64,000 nt of DNA from Zygaena filipendulae (lineage: Eukaryota > Arthropoda > Insecta > Lepidoptera > Zygaenidae): the NCBI GenBank assembly GCA_907165275.2, contig OU015653.1, positions 5,734,001 through 5,798,000 on the forward strand. Direction: 5' to 3'. A program made the position numbers and the translations under genes. Numbering within the stretch: position 1 is the stretch's first letter; every line of letters starts with the position of its first letter. Shown here one piece after another: positions 1 to 11,577 of the stretch. Under the pieces are notes generated by a model. That model had not been told where the DNA came from. It was given only the letters and a program-made list of their open reading frames with translations, and did no database searches.

Positions 1-447
1 TACCTACTTATAAAAGGAACAAAGTTTCATACTTAATTTGTTTATTTAACGATAGCAAAATGATTTGATTACATTATAATCACTATAACTTATTATCCAG
101 GTTATTTAAATAAAATTTGTAATTTGTTTTTCCTATTTACATTCACGTAGGTATTAATAAATAGAGTACTCAGCGTATTTATGGGGCAGCAAAATGCAAA
201 CGGTGCGATCGTGTAAATCCACATGAAATATTGATACAGTTTCGTGTAAACGTGTAACAAATGCTGTAATTTAAGCCACCTGCGATGCGCGACGCCAGCG
301 GCGTGTGCGGTGCGGAGCGGCAGCGGCCTCGTCACGCAAGCTTTTAAACCGTTCCTTTTGGATTTGCACATTCTATAATCAATCATCGATGATTATACAT
401 TTAAAACACTATTATAGTCTAAATCAAGAGAAATTGCATTAGTAAAA
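1..447. other. AT-rich noncoding DNA with a GC-rich patch
   Basis: No gene is recognisable. A GC-rich patch at about 278-345 contains repeated GCGG/GCGA words and stands out from the AT-rich surroundings. Similar patches occur elsewhere in the window (4345-4480, 59850-59900). They may be repeat ends or small regulatory islands; the sequence does not decide which. Confidence 0.4.
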
Positions 448-545
448 CTAGCTGTTTGTGTTTCACCCGCGTTATTTCCGGAGTTCCCGCGGGAATTCCG
501 GGATAAAAGTCAAGCGCAGCACAAGGGCACTACCCATACTACCCT
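448..545 (-). mobile_element. Helitron-like fragment, type A 3' end
   Basis: On the minus strand this ends in CTAG, preceded by the family's GC-rich 3' block: a CACCCGCG hairpin half and the GTTCCCGCGGGAATTCCGGG core. The distal (5') half is not recognisable, so this is a truncated or decayed copy. Confidence 0.6.
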
Positions 546-659
546 ACCTTTTCCCGATGTGTTACGTTGTTTTTTTGAAACATTATAACTAGGGTTTGGA
601 TTATACAAAATAAAAAAGAAATTCTTGGAATATGTTGTCGATAGCAGACTTATTAAACA

Positions 660-827
660 CTAGCTGTACTCTGCGGTTTCACACGCGTGAAAAGTTTTTA
701 TGTAACAACTTTTTTCCCGACATCCGGTTTGAATGAAACGAAGCCTTTAAGTAGCTCCAGGCTAAGCTTAATCTACTTGTGAAAACCGGATGATAATCCG
801 TTCAGTAGATGCGGAGATTACACGCGA

Positions 828-858
<31 letters not shown>

Positions 859-890
859 GGAAAGATTAGCTTTAATATTTTAGATTTTAT
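660..890 (-). mobile_element. Helitron-like element, type B (partial)
   Basis: It shares the CTAG plus hairpin 3' end and then the type B body: GTGAAAAGTTTTTATGTAAC, a 'gtagctccaggctaagctt' block and a '(C)GTTCAGTAGAT.CGGAGATTA' block. The same body occurs at 17177-17488, 30390-30726 and 44823-45123. It stops after an expanded (CAGA)n run at about 828-860, so the outer 5' ~90 bp present in the full copies is missing or diverged. Confidence 0.75.
828..860. repeat. (CAGA)n microsatellite inside a Helitron-like element
   Basis: About eight CAGA units. The same position in the other type B copies holds only two to four units, so this array expanded after insertion. Confidence 0.85.
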
Positions 891-1140
891 TGATATCTAA
901 AAAATCCTGATTTCGTCACTTACTCACTGATGATCATCAAAATTCTTAGGGTATTTCCTAATGTCCTAGAAAGCTGAAATTTGGTATGTAAATTAGTATT
1001 GGCACAAATAATATTAGTAAGTACCTACACACAACAAAAAAAAATTATAAAACTTGTAACTTTTTTCCCCTAACTCCTTAAACCAGGGAATGGAAGTTTG
1101 TGTGTGATTTCTGCAATTTTGACTTACAAAAAGAAATGAA

Positions 1141-1571
1141 ATCCCACCAAAAACATTTTCATGTAAAATGTTGCCAAGACGAGACCATAAATGACTCGCA
1201 CTGTCAAAAAGTTATCAGATCTCATGTAGAGCCAAGCTTCTAACTCAACACGCCCTAACTTTACAAGGCCAACTTCACAAACTCTACACCTTAGTCAAAA
1301 TAAGTGGCTTGGCCGTTTAGTTACTACAAGACTATTGTAATATAATAGAAAAGTAAAGAATAGTGGATACATTTTTCACCCATATGAATGTAGCGAAATG
1401 ACCAAGCCACATATTTTAAGGTGTAGAGTTTGTGAAGTTAGGCCTTATAAAGTTAGGGCGTGTAGAGTTAGAAGCTTGGCTCTACATGAGACCTGATAAC
1501 TTTTTGACAGTGCGAGTCATATTATGGTCTCGTCTTGGCAACATTTTACATGAAAATGTTTTTGGTGGGAT
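1141..1571. mobile_element. Foldback MITE with ~175-bp inverted arms
   Basis: The left arm (1141-1315) and right arm (1396-1571) are near-perfect reverse complements around an 80-bp loop. The tips read TCCCACCAAAAACATTTTC and its complement. Blocks such as GTAGAGCCAAGCTTCTAACT and GTTGCCAAGACGAGACCAT occur in both arms. There is no coding capacity. This is the form of a non-autonomous foldback or MITE element. I saw no clear target-site duplication, so the superfamily is unassigned. A single-stranded copy would form a long hairpin. Confidence 0.85.
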
Positions 1572-2141
1572 AGCTTTAATTTAAGGGGTTAGAGATATAT
1601 GTGTGTATAGGTACAATAAATAATAGAAAGAAGGAATTTTACAACTCAGTGACTCACCTATTAATATTATTATAAAGCACGTTTCGTAAGATATATGGCT
1701 TAAAATTTGACATGGTGATAGGTCTTCGTGTAAAAATAATGGGAAAAATTCAAACTTCACAATAATTTTTTTTAACGCAATGTAAAATTCTGATAGCAAA
1801 ATTAACTTAAAATTGTAATTCAGCATATGTATATTTGTAAATATATAATAAGAGATCCCACAAGTATATAGATGTGAATAAAATACAAATAAGTATAAAA
1901 AATATCCTTTATTAATAAAATAAAGTTTTCAAGTTTCTGTTAATAGAATTGTTTGCGGAGCCTCGCCTTCGTTTAGCGAAGTATCTCTCGCCACTCAATA
2001 CTACAAACCTACTTACCCTCTCATGTCTAATGCTCCATATTTGTTCCTTTATGTATTTACAAGAATATTTACCCTGGTCTCGCCATTCACGTATTGATTT
2101 AGGACCAATATATACGTATTTATGTACCATATGTGGCCTGT
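1572..2141. other. AT-rich noncoding stretch
   Basis: No repeat or gene is recognised. The short open frames on both strands here have no family resemblance and no splice or codon pattern to support them. Confidence 0.4.
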
Positions 2142-2277
2142 GGGCGTCCAAGCAAAAAGTACCAGTTCTCGGCATTTAGTTTCCGAGATATAAGAGGTTT
2201 TGTAAAGTTGGTTGAAAAAAGATACCGAACCTAGTATTAACTCAATACCCCGCTACTTATCTTTTTGCTTGGACGCC
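2142..2277. mobile_element. Small MITE candidate with 17-bp terminal inverted repeats
   Basis: GGCGTCCAAGCAAAAAG at 2143-2159 is matched by its exact reverse complement at 2261-2277. The 136-bp body is AT-rich and noncoding. A related string (CGTCCAAGCAAAAAAATA) occurs inside the palindromic element near 38395, suggesting a shared family. The target duplication is not clear. Confidence 0.6.
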
Positions 2278-2485
2278 TACATATAATAATATTATAGATA
2301 ACTAAGTATATTTAAAGAGCTCACCAATAAGAGACGTTATATTGTCTTTAATAAAGATAGTTCGGCAGGAAAGTTGAGTAACTAATAAAATTGGTTATTT
2401 TATACAGGCGATACCGCGCGGCACAGCTAATTACTAAATATATTTATCGGTTAAAACATCTTTCAAAGCAGATTTTATTTATTTC

Positions 2486-2682
2486 CTAGCTGTCCGCCGC
2501 GGTTTCACCCGCGGTAATTTCGGAGTTCCCGCGGGAATTCCAGGATAAACTATATGTATAAACCTTCCTTGTATCTATTAAAAAAACCGCATCAAAATCC
2601 TTTGCGTAGTTTTAAAGGTCTAGGCATACATAGGGATAGACAGACAGCGGGAAACGACTTTGTTTTATACTAGATATATATA
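2486..2682 (-). mobile_element. Helitron-like element, type C
   Basis: The 3' end CTAG is at 2486-2489 with the hairpin ACCGCGGGTGAAACCGCGGC on the minus strand. The body carries the type C blocks: phrases resembling CTACGCAACGGATTTTGATG and TAGATAGAGTGATTCAAGAG, then TATAAAACAAAGT at the 5' end. Compare 10600-10805, 17581-17781 and 45817-46014. Confidence 0.8.
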
Positions 2683-4549
2683 GAGATCATTAGTAGGAAT
2701 TTGGTTAGAAAGATTTTAACAATAAATGTCTACGATACTCGCGATACATGTAGCTATGTTCTAAATGGGTGCAGTCACTTAGAAAAGAGTTCACTAGTAA
2801 ACTTGCAATCATCTAATGAATGCTTCCGGGCAGATAAGCTTCGATGAAATGGTCTCTTTATTGCTAAAGGAAAGGCGTGTTCCCTTTATGTGGACATTGA
2901 GATATCTTTTTAAGATATCTGTGTAGACTAATGAATATAGGCACGGTTATTTTTCATTTATCTATTTAGTTTTTTCAAGAAAAACGTAAATAATTTACCT
3001 AATAGGTACATAAGTTACGAAACAAAATTACAAGCATAGATAGCGAGTCCGTAGCTGGTACCTACGTATAAATATATCTTTGGTTGTCCATTCGTGAAAA
3101 TCCTAAGAATGGTAATGAATAAAATTAGGAATTTTGTTTTTATTAGATATTGTATATAGGTTTATATTATGTCCTTTTTAATATTACGTTCTATATCTAA
3201 TCATATTTGCATTTGTTGAAATGAAAAGAAATAAATTAGCCTATTATAATATTAAGCCCTTATTGAAAATAAGTAGTTCGGCATTATAAAGAAGTTGGTG
3301 GGCTGTAGACATATCGTTTCGTTGGTGTTTGATGTTAAGTGCCCTATCAAACGGCAGGTCTATATCTACGTACTCGCGTATCTGGTGGGTAGGTAGCGCT
3401 CTACAATTTATCGCTTGCATATCCTTTCAGCGGGTAGATAATGACCGCAGTAAAACGTTTAAGCACGGAATAACTGCTGCTGGAAGCCGTTATTACAATA
3501 TTATGAATGGGTTCCCCCCCGCGGTGGCAGCGCCTCGCGCCCCGCTCGTTGCCTCTTCGCCTCCTTGCCTCTTTATATAACGACGTGTTACTACAAATTA
3601 CCGAATCTGTACATTTTCATCTTGCATTTATACCATTTTATTAATATTCCTGGCTTTATTTACGCCTTGTTATTCATAAGAAGAGCGAGCGGAAAGTAGG
3701 TTTTTAGTAATTACTTATTTTATTTCATGATTTTTGTCCTAAATAAACGAAAAAAAAAATTAGACAGCCGAAGTCGACGCAATTCAAAATCCAAAAGTAG
3801 TTACCAAAAGTAACTTAAACAAACGAAAAGCAATTTAACACAAATTTGAACCAACTATGCCTATACGAGTATAGAAATTTACATTTATAAGCAGTAAGTA
3901 CTTTTGAGATACAATTTGAAATCACATAATCAATTTATAATAACAAATCAATAGTTCTATCAAATTATAATATAGAAAAATATACTTATAAACAACTATA
4001 TTTTATTTTATATACCTACTTACTTTCAACAATCAATTAGGTAATTAGTTCATTATAGGTACTACCTCTACTTTCTACTTGGTCTTAATAAATAAAATTG
4101 TGGTTACCGTAGCGTTCTCGCCTCTTATTCAGATTTTAAAGTAGATTGTTGACCTTCGCCGCCATACCTTTTACCTATTGATCTAGTTTCCTTTCTTCTG
4201 GGAAGCGATATGTTTATAAACCTCTGCGTTAAGTTCATTAGCTATTTTCACTGGTATATAAATGTAAATGTGCAAATATATTTACGTATTATTTTTGCTA
4301 GAATTTAAAATGCTCTTGTGGAGTGTGCTCTCTTCCTTCCTAAAGGCAGTGTCGCGTCCTCCGGCAGGCCCAGCAATGCGAGGGCAGGCTTCGCCCGCGC
4401 TCCGGGCGGTGCAGTGCGGCGAGGCACTAGTAATTAGCAACGCTTTCCTTCCGCACTCGCTCGCTGGCGACCTACAACGGCGCTCTCTCTTATACGCATT
4501 CATTTTCCTATGTGTATAGATATACATAGTTGCGAAATTCAAGTATTCA
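2683..4549. other. Noncoding stretch with two GC-rich patches
   Basis: Mostly AT-rich unique DNA. GC-rich patches lie at 3517-3577 (C-run followed by GCGGTGGCAGCGCCTCGCGC) and 4345-4480. The second also contains ACTAGTAATTAGC, a homeodomain-type TAATTA/TAATTAG core. Neither holds a convincing exon. They may be regulatory islands or old repeats. Confidence 0.35.
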
Positions 4550-4719
4550 TCCCTACAATTATAAATGCGAATGTGAGTTTGTTTGTTTGTTACACTTTCA
4601 CCCCTTAAAGACTCAACCAACCATCAAGGTACAGAAAATAGCATAATGTGGTACTTTCATCCCTGTATTCCTACAGGAACTCCGAAATTAACACGGGTGA
4701 AACCGCGGGGAACAGCTAG
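4550..4719 (+). mobile_element. Helitron-like element, type A, with internal deletion
   Basis: It begins TCCCTACAATTATAAATGCG, directly after an A, and ends ACAGCTAG directly before a T. That is the A|T insertion without duplication expected of Helitrons. The middle lacks about 35 bp of the type A body ('catgaaattttgcatacacg' is missing). The 3' hairpin CGGGTGAAACCG is intact. Confidence 0.85.
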
Positions 4720-6190
4720 TAAAGTATAATATGCATAGATTGTGGTGTTGAACAATTACCAGTTTGAAGTTTCCAAAAATGTTACTTCTCATCAGAGTTT
4801 ATGCTAATGTTATACTTATTCATATATGAATATGAAATATATGAATATTTATTCTGACCCTTTGTGCACGAGAGATAATGCTTATGGCAGTCATCATGCA
4901 AGACCTGTATGTGTTAGTTAATATGGGTTCTAAGATGACAATCAAGTCGACAAAGGAATTCATATTACTGTATGTTCTTTGAAAAAGAGATTTTAAATTA
5001 ATTTGGAACCTCTTTTCATTCTTATTCAAATTGTCATCGTCTTTAAATTCCTCATAATCCGTCCAATTCTGAATGTTGAGCGGCGCCCGGGTCGCAGTAA
5101 TCAAGACGGCTTCAGTCGGATTTTGACTCCTAAACTAGGTAGATGCGTTAGTAAATGTTATTACGAATACAGATATTTTGACTCTGAATAACATGATTAT
5201 ATTTATTCGCTGAATTTAAAAAGATTATAGTGTTAATAATGAAATAAGTCTATGCTAAACATTCATTCTGTAGAGCTGTGTGGTTTTTGTAAATTGCACT
5301 AGTACTGCATTAAATCCAGTGCAACTCGACATGGTGTGTGAATGTGTTGCGCATTTAAAAAAACTCATTACACGCGGCAACCGCGTCGCGGACGAGTGGC
5401 GTCTTTGAAGGCCTGCGCCGCCATTGCGGTATTATTCCAGATTATACCAGCTTCTATACAAATGAAATCTCAATTAAAACCACTGCAATTTCGGAACGGC
5501 AAAATAAGGCACAAAGTGGTTTTAAGACCATCTCTTTCGAAAAATGTTTAGAATTTAGAAAGTGAGAAGTAATTTACTTTTATTTTTGTATGATTCTGAG
5601 TACCTACTCGCATTTTCGTAAGTTCAGGATATTTATTCTCACTTTACTGCTTAACCTAGCTGTGTATATTGAGTATGATTGTATGTATATCTGTGTACGA
5701 TCCTCTAAACGGGAGCTTCGTGTAGTGAAGCTGATCGGAATAATCATTGCATATTTAGTTAGTACATCCCCGGAGACTGGCTTGCGGTTGTTGCCATTAG
5801 TGCGATTGAGCATTCGCCCGTCTGACTGACCTTGCTTTTCATAATGTTTTAGGACATCACTATCTTGCTGGCTGTAATAATCCGTTTGTGCCGACTGAGG
5901 TTGTTAGGGAAATACTTACCTTACTGAGGTTGCTACTTTTTTGGGCTTATTCAATTTTTTGAATGCTTGAACATTATCACACAGCGCACTACACTACATT
6001 AAGTAAAGTTTGTACTATTGGTACCAGAATACTAGTAGGTACTTATACCTTTTTTTCGTAGACACATAACACGAACTGAACGCTCCATAGCATAAATCAC
6101 AGCCACCACCAGAACGACACAGTGTAAAAAATAGTCTTACTATAACAAAGGTATTAAGTAAATATTATTTTCCTACTAACCAGCAATGTT
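4720..6190. other. Noncoding stretch, nothing recognised
   Basis: AT-rich, with a short GC patch at 5372-5425. Small open frames occur on both strands but none resembles a known family or shows exon boundaries that I trust. Confidence 0.35.
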
Positions 6191-6307
6191 TTATATAATA
6201 TTACTAGCTGTCCCCCGCGATTTCATCCGCGGTGGACAGCTAGTAATATTATATAACTCTGGAACTGGGAACTCTGAAATGCGGGTGAAACCGTGGGGCA
6301 CAACTAG
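6191..6307. mobile_element. Palindromic Helitron 3' ends plus a third 3' end
   Basis: Positions 6191-6256 form a palindrome in which two CTAG-hairpin 3' ends face each other. TTATATAATATTACTAGCTG on the left is repeated in inverted form on the right, around a core of about 20 bp (CGCGATTTCATCCGCG). A further type A/D 3' end, with GGGTGAAACCGTGG and CTAG at 6304-6307, follows at once. Three termini in 117 bp without bodies indicate end duplication or nested insertion. Confidence 0.75.
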
Positions 6308-6329
6308 TGTTTTATATTTTTATATAGAT

Positions 6330-6462
6330 ATTATGTTAGTATGGGCCTATGTTGCCTGACAACAAACGATAAAAAAAAATAAAAAAAATCAACATTTTTA
6401 CCATGACACGGGAATCGAATTCGTAGCAGTCAAGCTCGCAAGCAACTATACCAATTGTTGTG
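6330..6462 (-). mobile_element. tRNA-derived SINE fragment
   Basis: On the minus strand, TTGGTATAGTTGCTTGCGAG (A-box-like) is followed about 30 bp later by GAATTCGATTCCCG (B box GGTTCGANTCC type), then GTGTCATGG and an AT-rich T-run tail. This is the layout of a tRNA-derived SINE. It is not a tRNA gene: there is no acceptor stem or anticodon arm of standard form. Confidence 0.6.
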
Positions 6463-6609
6463 TTATTTAGGTAAAATTCAAATGTAGGTAATTCATATGT
6501 GTTTTATGTGGTCAATGTAAACGAGGTGTGCATCTAAGAATAGCAAAGTTAGTTCATGGTTTCTGTCTACTTCTCCAGGCGACGAGAGAGTAGGTATATT
6601 GGATACTGA

Positions 6610-6780
6610 ATGTGCCCTGCAGTTTCACCCGCATGAGTTTCGGAATGCCTGCAAGATTTCTGATATAAATAGCCTAAGTTACTCCGTATAAAGTCAGCTT
6701 TCTGTCAGCCAGAAAATCAGTCCAACCATTTAGGAGATTAGCTGAATCAAACAAACAGACAGACCAACCATTTCATAAAG
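6610..6780 (-). mobile_element. Helitron-like element, type D (degenerate)
   Basis: The block reads CCCTGCAGTTTCACCCGCAT, then GAGTTTCGGAATGCC, then 'CAGTCCAACCATTTAGGAGATT'-like sequence. The same order (hairpin, GAGTTTCGGAATTCCCGC, GGTCCAACCGTTTCGGAGATT) is seen at 28171-28320 and, inverted, at 41080-41214. The terminal CTAG has decayed. Confidence 0.65.
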
Positions 6781-7253
6781 GGTTTATTGTTATAAGTATA
6801 TATATGTTTACACTTCTACAATGAATTTAGTAAAAAGTTATTTTGACATAAAAAATAGACACTACAATTTTATTCATATGTATATATTATTTATAGATAT
6901 AATAAGTGTGATATAAATTGTGTGTACTGTTTTGTATAGGTGCTGTATTATGTAAGATTAAAGAACAATAATATGAACTTGTAATTGTTGCAAGGCAAGA
7001 GGGGTGCGTTCTCGTATAGATGCAGATGAGCCAACTATTTGTCTTGGCTGATAGCTGGGGCTTGATTAAACTGTGAAACATTTAGCGATGTTCACCTGCT
7101 TGCCGTACTGCCGTGTCTCACCAGCCGCATGAGGCGCGCTGGTCTACGCTAACAATACTTCTGCTCCCTCTCTCTATGTGACAATACATCCACGCTATAG
7201 TATTGCTATTGGTAATTGTGTACCGCTATCGTTCGTTGTGGTGTAGCTTTTTT
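6781..7253. other. Noncoding stretch
   Basis: No gene recognised. A moderately GC-rich part at 7085-7160 has no clear identity. Confidence 0.3.
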
Positions 7254-7440
7254 TTGCATTTCGTTTGTTGAATGGAATTGTCAATCAAATTTCGCGTGAC
7301 GTTACGCCGTGCTACAGTTTATAGCACGTTGTGACTTCACGCGACATTTCGATTTAATGAATCTCCGTTATTTTTTAACTAGGTAAATAATGAAAAAATA
7401 GGTGTCCAATATTTTTTATTAATCTACAAGACGGACTAAG
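7254..7440. repeat. Dispersed repeat family E, partial copy 1
   Basis: It carries the ordered blocks TCACGCGA.ATTTC, TCTCCGTTATTTTTT and GTGTCCAATATTTTTTATTA followed by ATCTACAAGA. The same blocks occur in that order at 13191-13497 and 41891-42217. It is noncoding and probably a non-autonomous DNA transposon; the ends could not be fixed from this copy. Confidence 0.7.
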
Positions 7441-10142
7441 CCTATTATACAATGCACATCCGTTAGGGTGTGTACAGACTATGTACCATGTTAGATAACT
7501 AGTGTTTTATAATACGTCTACATTATGTAATCTTGAAACCTTGTTATTCAACATTGCAACATAAAACAATTCTGTAAGTAGGTACCCATTAGAATGAAAA
7601 TGCAATATAACATAGTTATATAACCATTGTCGTTTCTCGTTCTTCAGTGCTATGCTATCCATGATGTCGTCGCTGAGAGGACGTTTTACTAGTTGCAGCA
7701 GCGACTGTTGTGGGTACTTTTAAATAACAAAAAAAAAAACAACGTGACTAAGTTATATAGCATGTTATTATAACATTCACGGCCACACTCAGAGTCGTTT
7801 TAATGATTACTCAATTTTAAGTAAAGATTTTTAAAACAAAATTGCAAAATTGCATTAATGAGAGACGTTCATTAAATTAATATTAAATGGCATTTAACTA
7901 AATTTAAAGTAAATATAGCCTGTACGCACCCTTACAGCGTAGGTATCCTTCCGAAATAAAACGCTTTAGTACTCACTTTCATTATCCTTTTAACTAAATA
8001 CATAGCTTTTTATTCATAAATCATTGGACTTTTGAAACTGGTTTCAATACAAACTGTAATAAAAAATCTCGATTTAATAAAGTAGTTGTTAGGGAAGGCT
8101 GCCGATTGTTAGAGATTAAAAAAAAAAAATTCTATGCATACATTTACGGACAAATTGTGCTCATCCTGTTCCGTTTTTTCTATGCGATTAATGTGCACAT
8201 TTTCTTATAGCATAAACTAGTATATATCTATTTTATGCTATAATAAAATAAAAAAATCTAAAATCTCTGCTATTATACGTATACATTTATATCTGAGCTG
8301 CAGTGAACAGAGTTTGATTATTTTTTGGTACCTATTTAAGTATAGAGTTAGTATTTAGTTTCGAGATGACTAGGTTTACATATTAAATGTATTGAGTAGT
8401 AATTTAAGGCAAGTGTCGGTTGTGATTAGAACAGATAAATGACGGACATTACTTGTAATGAATGTTTAGGTGGTCGTAATCGCATTGCGTAAAGTGTTGG
8501 CGCCATTACACCACAGCTGCCGACTGCCTTCGCTGAGATATTTCACCTCAAACAACATTTAACGTTGGCCGTTCATATATTTATCTTCGGACAGTTACAT
8601 TTATTTCAAGTGAAATGCATAAGTTCTTTTTTTTATAATATTTTAAAGTTATGTTTTGTCACTAAGCAACATGTCAGACCATATTCATTTAGCAACAATT
8701 CAGTATCTATTCATCATTATTGGGTACGATCAGGTTAAGAGGAATGCGTTAATAAAACGGTGCTCTTGAGTCTTGATACATAATTCTAGTTAGCCTATCT
8801 TCGGTGAAGTCGCCTGGGTATTCCTCTCATATTCGCATTATTCTATTTATGAAATATATTCATACTTATTGATTTATCTATTTGAATATTTTATTTACTT
8901 CATTATTATAGTCCTTGGATTTGGTCTTGATACTTAATAAAAGTATACAATGAGTTTATGAGATTGTTTAATACATCTACATCTGAAGTCGTAGCTTATA
9001 TAGGCACTTCCTGTAGCTAGTAGCTACTCAAACAAGTAACGTTATTTATGGTAATTTACACATCAAGTTCACGTGATAGGCAAAAGCAGTTACCATTTGG
9101 CAGGCGTGTCGATGAAGGAGTCACAATTTCCTGCACTTAATAACCCAGGAAGCAATTTTGATGAGTCATCAAACGACGGACACCGATTGACATCGACGTT
9201 TGTCACCTTGCCGACTATCATTACACCTTCAAAACAAAAACCCTAATGGAACTCACGTTTATATATATTTCATTCCCTAGTTATTACGAAAGTAACTTCA
9301 TAGTAATGGTGTAGTTAAAGAAGTTCAAAGTTGTCTTTTGTAGAAAATTGAAGCGTAGGTAGGTAATGTAAGAAAATTTGAAGACGTCTGAGGAATTTAT
9401 TCTTCTTAAATCTCTAAGTAGCTTGCAACAAAAGTGTACAAATCGTCGGTTAATTCCCGTCTAAGAGATGCCGGCGTTCGTCATCAAAGTTTGGGAATTG
9501 TGGCCATCTGCCGCGCGCCGCGCTGCTCTCAGATTACCACCGAAAGCTTCGTTTAATCGTTTTATTAATACGCCGTCAAATCGTTTACTGTTACTTGCTT
9601 CTCGTCCCTGTTTTTCGTAGATAACATGTCTATGTAAAATAAAGTGATCATCAACTATTATTACGTTTAGGAGTCTTTATAAAAATGCTTATAAGTTACT
9701 CGATCCACTCTGTAAAACTTACAATCATTGCAATTTAAGGTTTGACACTTACTGATTACTGTCCTAACAACTAGTAGGTATTTTGAGTAAGTTTATGATA
9801 TACAGGTAAAGTGTTCATGCAACAGCTTATGTAAATATATTGGCGAGCCGGCTTTAAATATTCCAGACGAGTCCATAGCAGGCGGCAGTGTGACGGCGGA
9901 GTTAGTTCCTCCGGGTCGGACCCGGTCGGCGCAGTCGGAGCGCTCGCCGCTTCCACGCCACTTATTAGGGATCGTAAATAATAACTATTAAACGCTTCCT
10001 AGACCTGTTTTATTTACAGACATTACGAGTACTTTCAGACCTGCACAAACAATGATGTATCGCACGAATGCAACGTTGTTGATTATTATAATACAAATAT
10101 TATTTGGGCATAACATCAACTTTAGATGTGAAAAAACTATAG
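7441..10142. other. Long noncoding stretch; GC-rich patches near 9500 and 9880-9960
   Basis: Mostly unique AT-rich DNA. Around 9430-9600 there is low-repeat sequence with TTTAATCGTTTTATTAAT homeodomain-like words. At 9870-9965 a GC-rich patch is open in two minus-strand frames (see findings). No gene can be called. Confidence 0.35.
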
Positions 10143-10300
10143 TTGTTGGATACTGTTTCACCTGCGTTAATTTCGAAGATCCCGCAGGAAGTCTGGGATA
10201 AAAGTATCCTATATTTTCTAAACCCCTGACATTGTGCATGCAGAATTTGTAAATCATGAGTAGTTAGGGCGTGAAAAGGTAGCAAAAGAATGTGAATTAT
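10143..10300 (-). mobile_element. Helitron-like element, type A (degenerate)
   Basis: The minus-strand A blocks are recognisable: a GCGTGAAA(A)GG run, 'catgcagaatttg' from the TTTGCATACACG block, GGGATAAAAGTA, and CCCGCAGGA in place of CCCGCGGGA. The terminal CTAG and the outer hairpin half are lost. Confidence 0.6.
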
Positions 10301-10370
10301 ATAGATAATAAATTATAAAATATACATAGATGAAAATCTCTTCTCTATCTATCTCTCTATCTCTTTCCTA

Positions 10371-10483
10371 CCAAATTTCAAGTCTCTAGACCTTATGGTT
10401 CCAGAGATATCGTGATGAGTCAGTACATAGGTGGAAATCACGATATCTCTGGAAACATAAAGTCTAGAGATTTGAACTTTGGT
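10371..10483. repeat. Inverted repeat with ~48-bp arms
   Basis: The left arm starts CCAAATTTCAAGTCTCTAGA and runs through CCAGAGATATCGTGAT. The right arm is its reverse complement with about five mismatches, around a loop of about 15 bp. It could be a foldback MITE or the paired ends of a decayed element. Arm divergence implies it is not recent. Confidence 0.75.
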
Positions 10484-10599
10484 ATATAGGAATGTATTCC
10501 TTTCGCCGAGTAGAGGTCAGCAAAGAACGAATTTTACGAAGTTTCCGCGGGAGTAAAACATATAAAATTTGTTATTAACAGTGTAGGTACCTAAGTAAA

Positions 10600-10805
10600 T
10601 TACACTATATAGTATAAAAGAAAGTCGCTTCCTGCTGTCTGTCGGTCCCTATGCTTAGATCTTTCAAACTACGCAACGGATTTTGATGCGGTTTTTTTTT
10701 TAATAGATAGAGTGATTCAAGAGGAAGGTTAATACGTATAGTTTATTCTAGAATTCTCGCGGGGACTCGAAAATTACCACGGGTAAAAATGCGGGAGACA
10801 GCTAG
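10600..10805 (+). mobile_element. Helitron-like element, type C
   Basis: The type C body is well preserved: CTACGCAACGGATTTTGATG, TAGATAGAGTGATTCAAGAG, ACGTATAGTTTATTCTAG. It ends with the 3' hairpin region and GACAGCTAG at 10797-10805, followed by T. The 5' edge is approximate. Confidence 0.8.
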
Positions 10806-11525
10806 TTTCAGATATTAAAAAGTACTCTGTGCAGCTAGTCAAAGATATTTTAAGGAAAGCTAAAACAAGCCACGTGCTTCAACGCGCGTAGCATTCGTAG
10901 CGATCGCGATGCTACTAAATGTGTAAAATTGACAACCAAGTCCGGTGCCATTGCTTCTGATTGGATTAGGTCTCACCTGGCGCGGCGTCAGTGCATATCG
11001 ACGCCCAACTCAGAAACGTAAAATTTTACGTGACCACTTTGAAATGTCGACTTTCGTGACGCGATTGCGAGCTGCGATCGTTGCCAGTTCTGATCTCACA
11101 GCTACGCGCAAACGTTGCATGGTATTATGCAAATTTTGTAACGCCTGCAAAAGTGATACTGGAGTTTCGTGATCTCAAATGCAAAATTTCCGAACTGACT
11201 TCCAATTCTATGGAAAAATTTTATACCTAAATTCTAAAATTACAAGAGATTTAGAATTCTATGATAAAAAAACTTTCACTTTAAGAAATTCGGAGTGGAA
11301 TCTGTTAGCGATACTATCAAAAAATATGCTGAAGATCACGAACACAGCTTTCGTCACCATGTTCAAATGTCGAGGCTCCCCAGCTCCTTGACAACATAGT
11401 ATATAAAACGAAGATTAAAAAGGACAAAACCTTTCGAGTTATAGTGTAGTGTACCTACATTGATAGTGTATATTTTATTCCTGTGAGTGCTAGATCCAAC
11501 GTCGAGTCGTACCTAGATGTATTTT
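10806..11525. other. Unique noncoding stretch with a 16-bp palindrome
   Basis: The stretch 10860-11170 is less AT-rich and open in one plus frame for about 75 codons, with no family resemblance. ACGTAAAATTTTACGT (11016-11031) is a perfect 16-bp palindrome. CGTAGCGATCGCGATGCTAC words near 10890 resemble sequence near 49640-49720, so part may be an old dispersed repeat. Confidence 0.35.
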
Positions 11526-11550
11526 GCCTGAAATGATGATGATAATGATT
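11526..11550 (+). mobile_element. RTE-like LINE 3' tail remnant
   Basis: GCCTGAAATGATGATGATAA is the terminal signature (stop region plus TGA/GAT repeat tail) also seen at the end of the longer LINE fragment at 48413-48600. Only the last ~25 bp remains. Confidence 0.5.
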
Positions 11551-11577
11551 AGTAGTAGGTAGTGTAATATTATAATA

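Noticed and set aside
828..860. CRISPR-like short repeats
   Set aside because: It is a simple CAGA microsatellite in a Helitron; no spacers. No CRISPR array exists in the window.
4282..4620. 112-codon minus frame and 83-codon plus frame over a GC-rich patch
   Set aside because: Both strands open in GC-rich DNA by chance; the minus frame also extends into a Helitron-like element.
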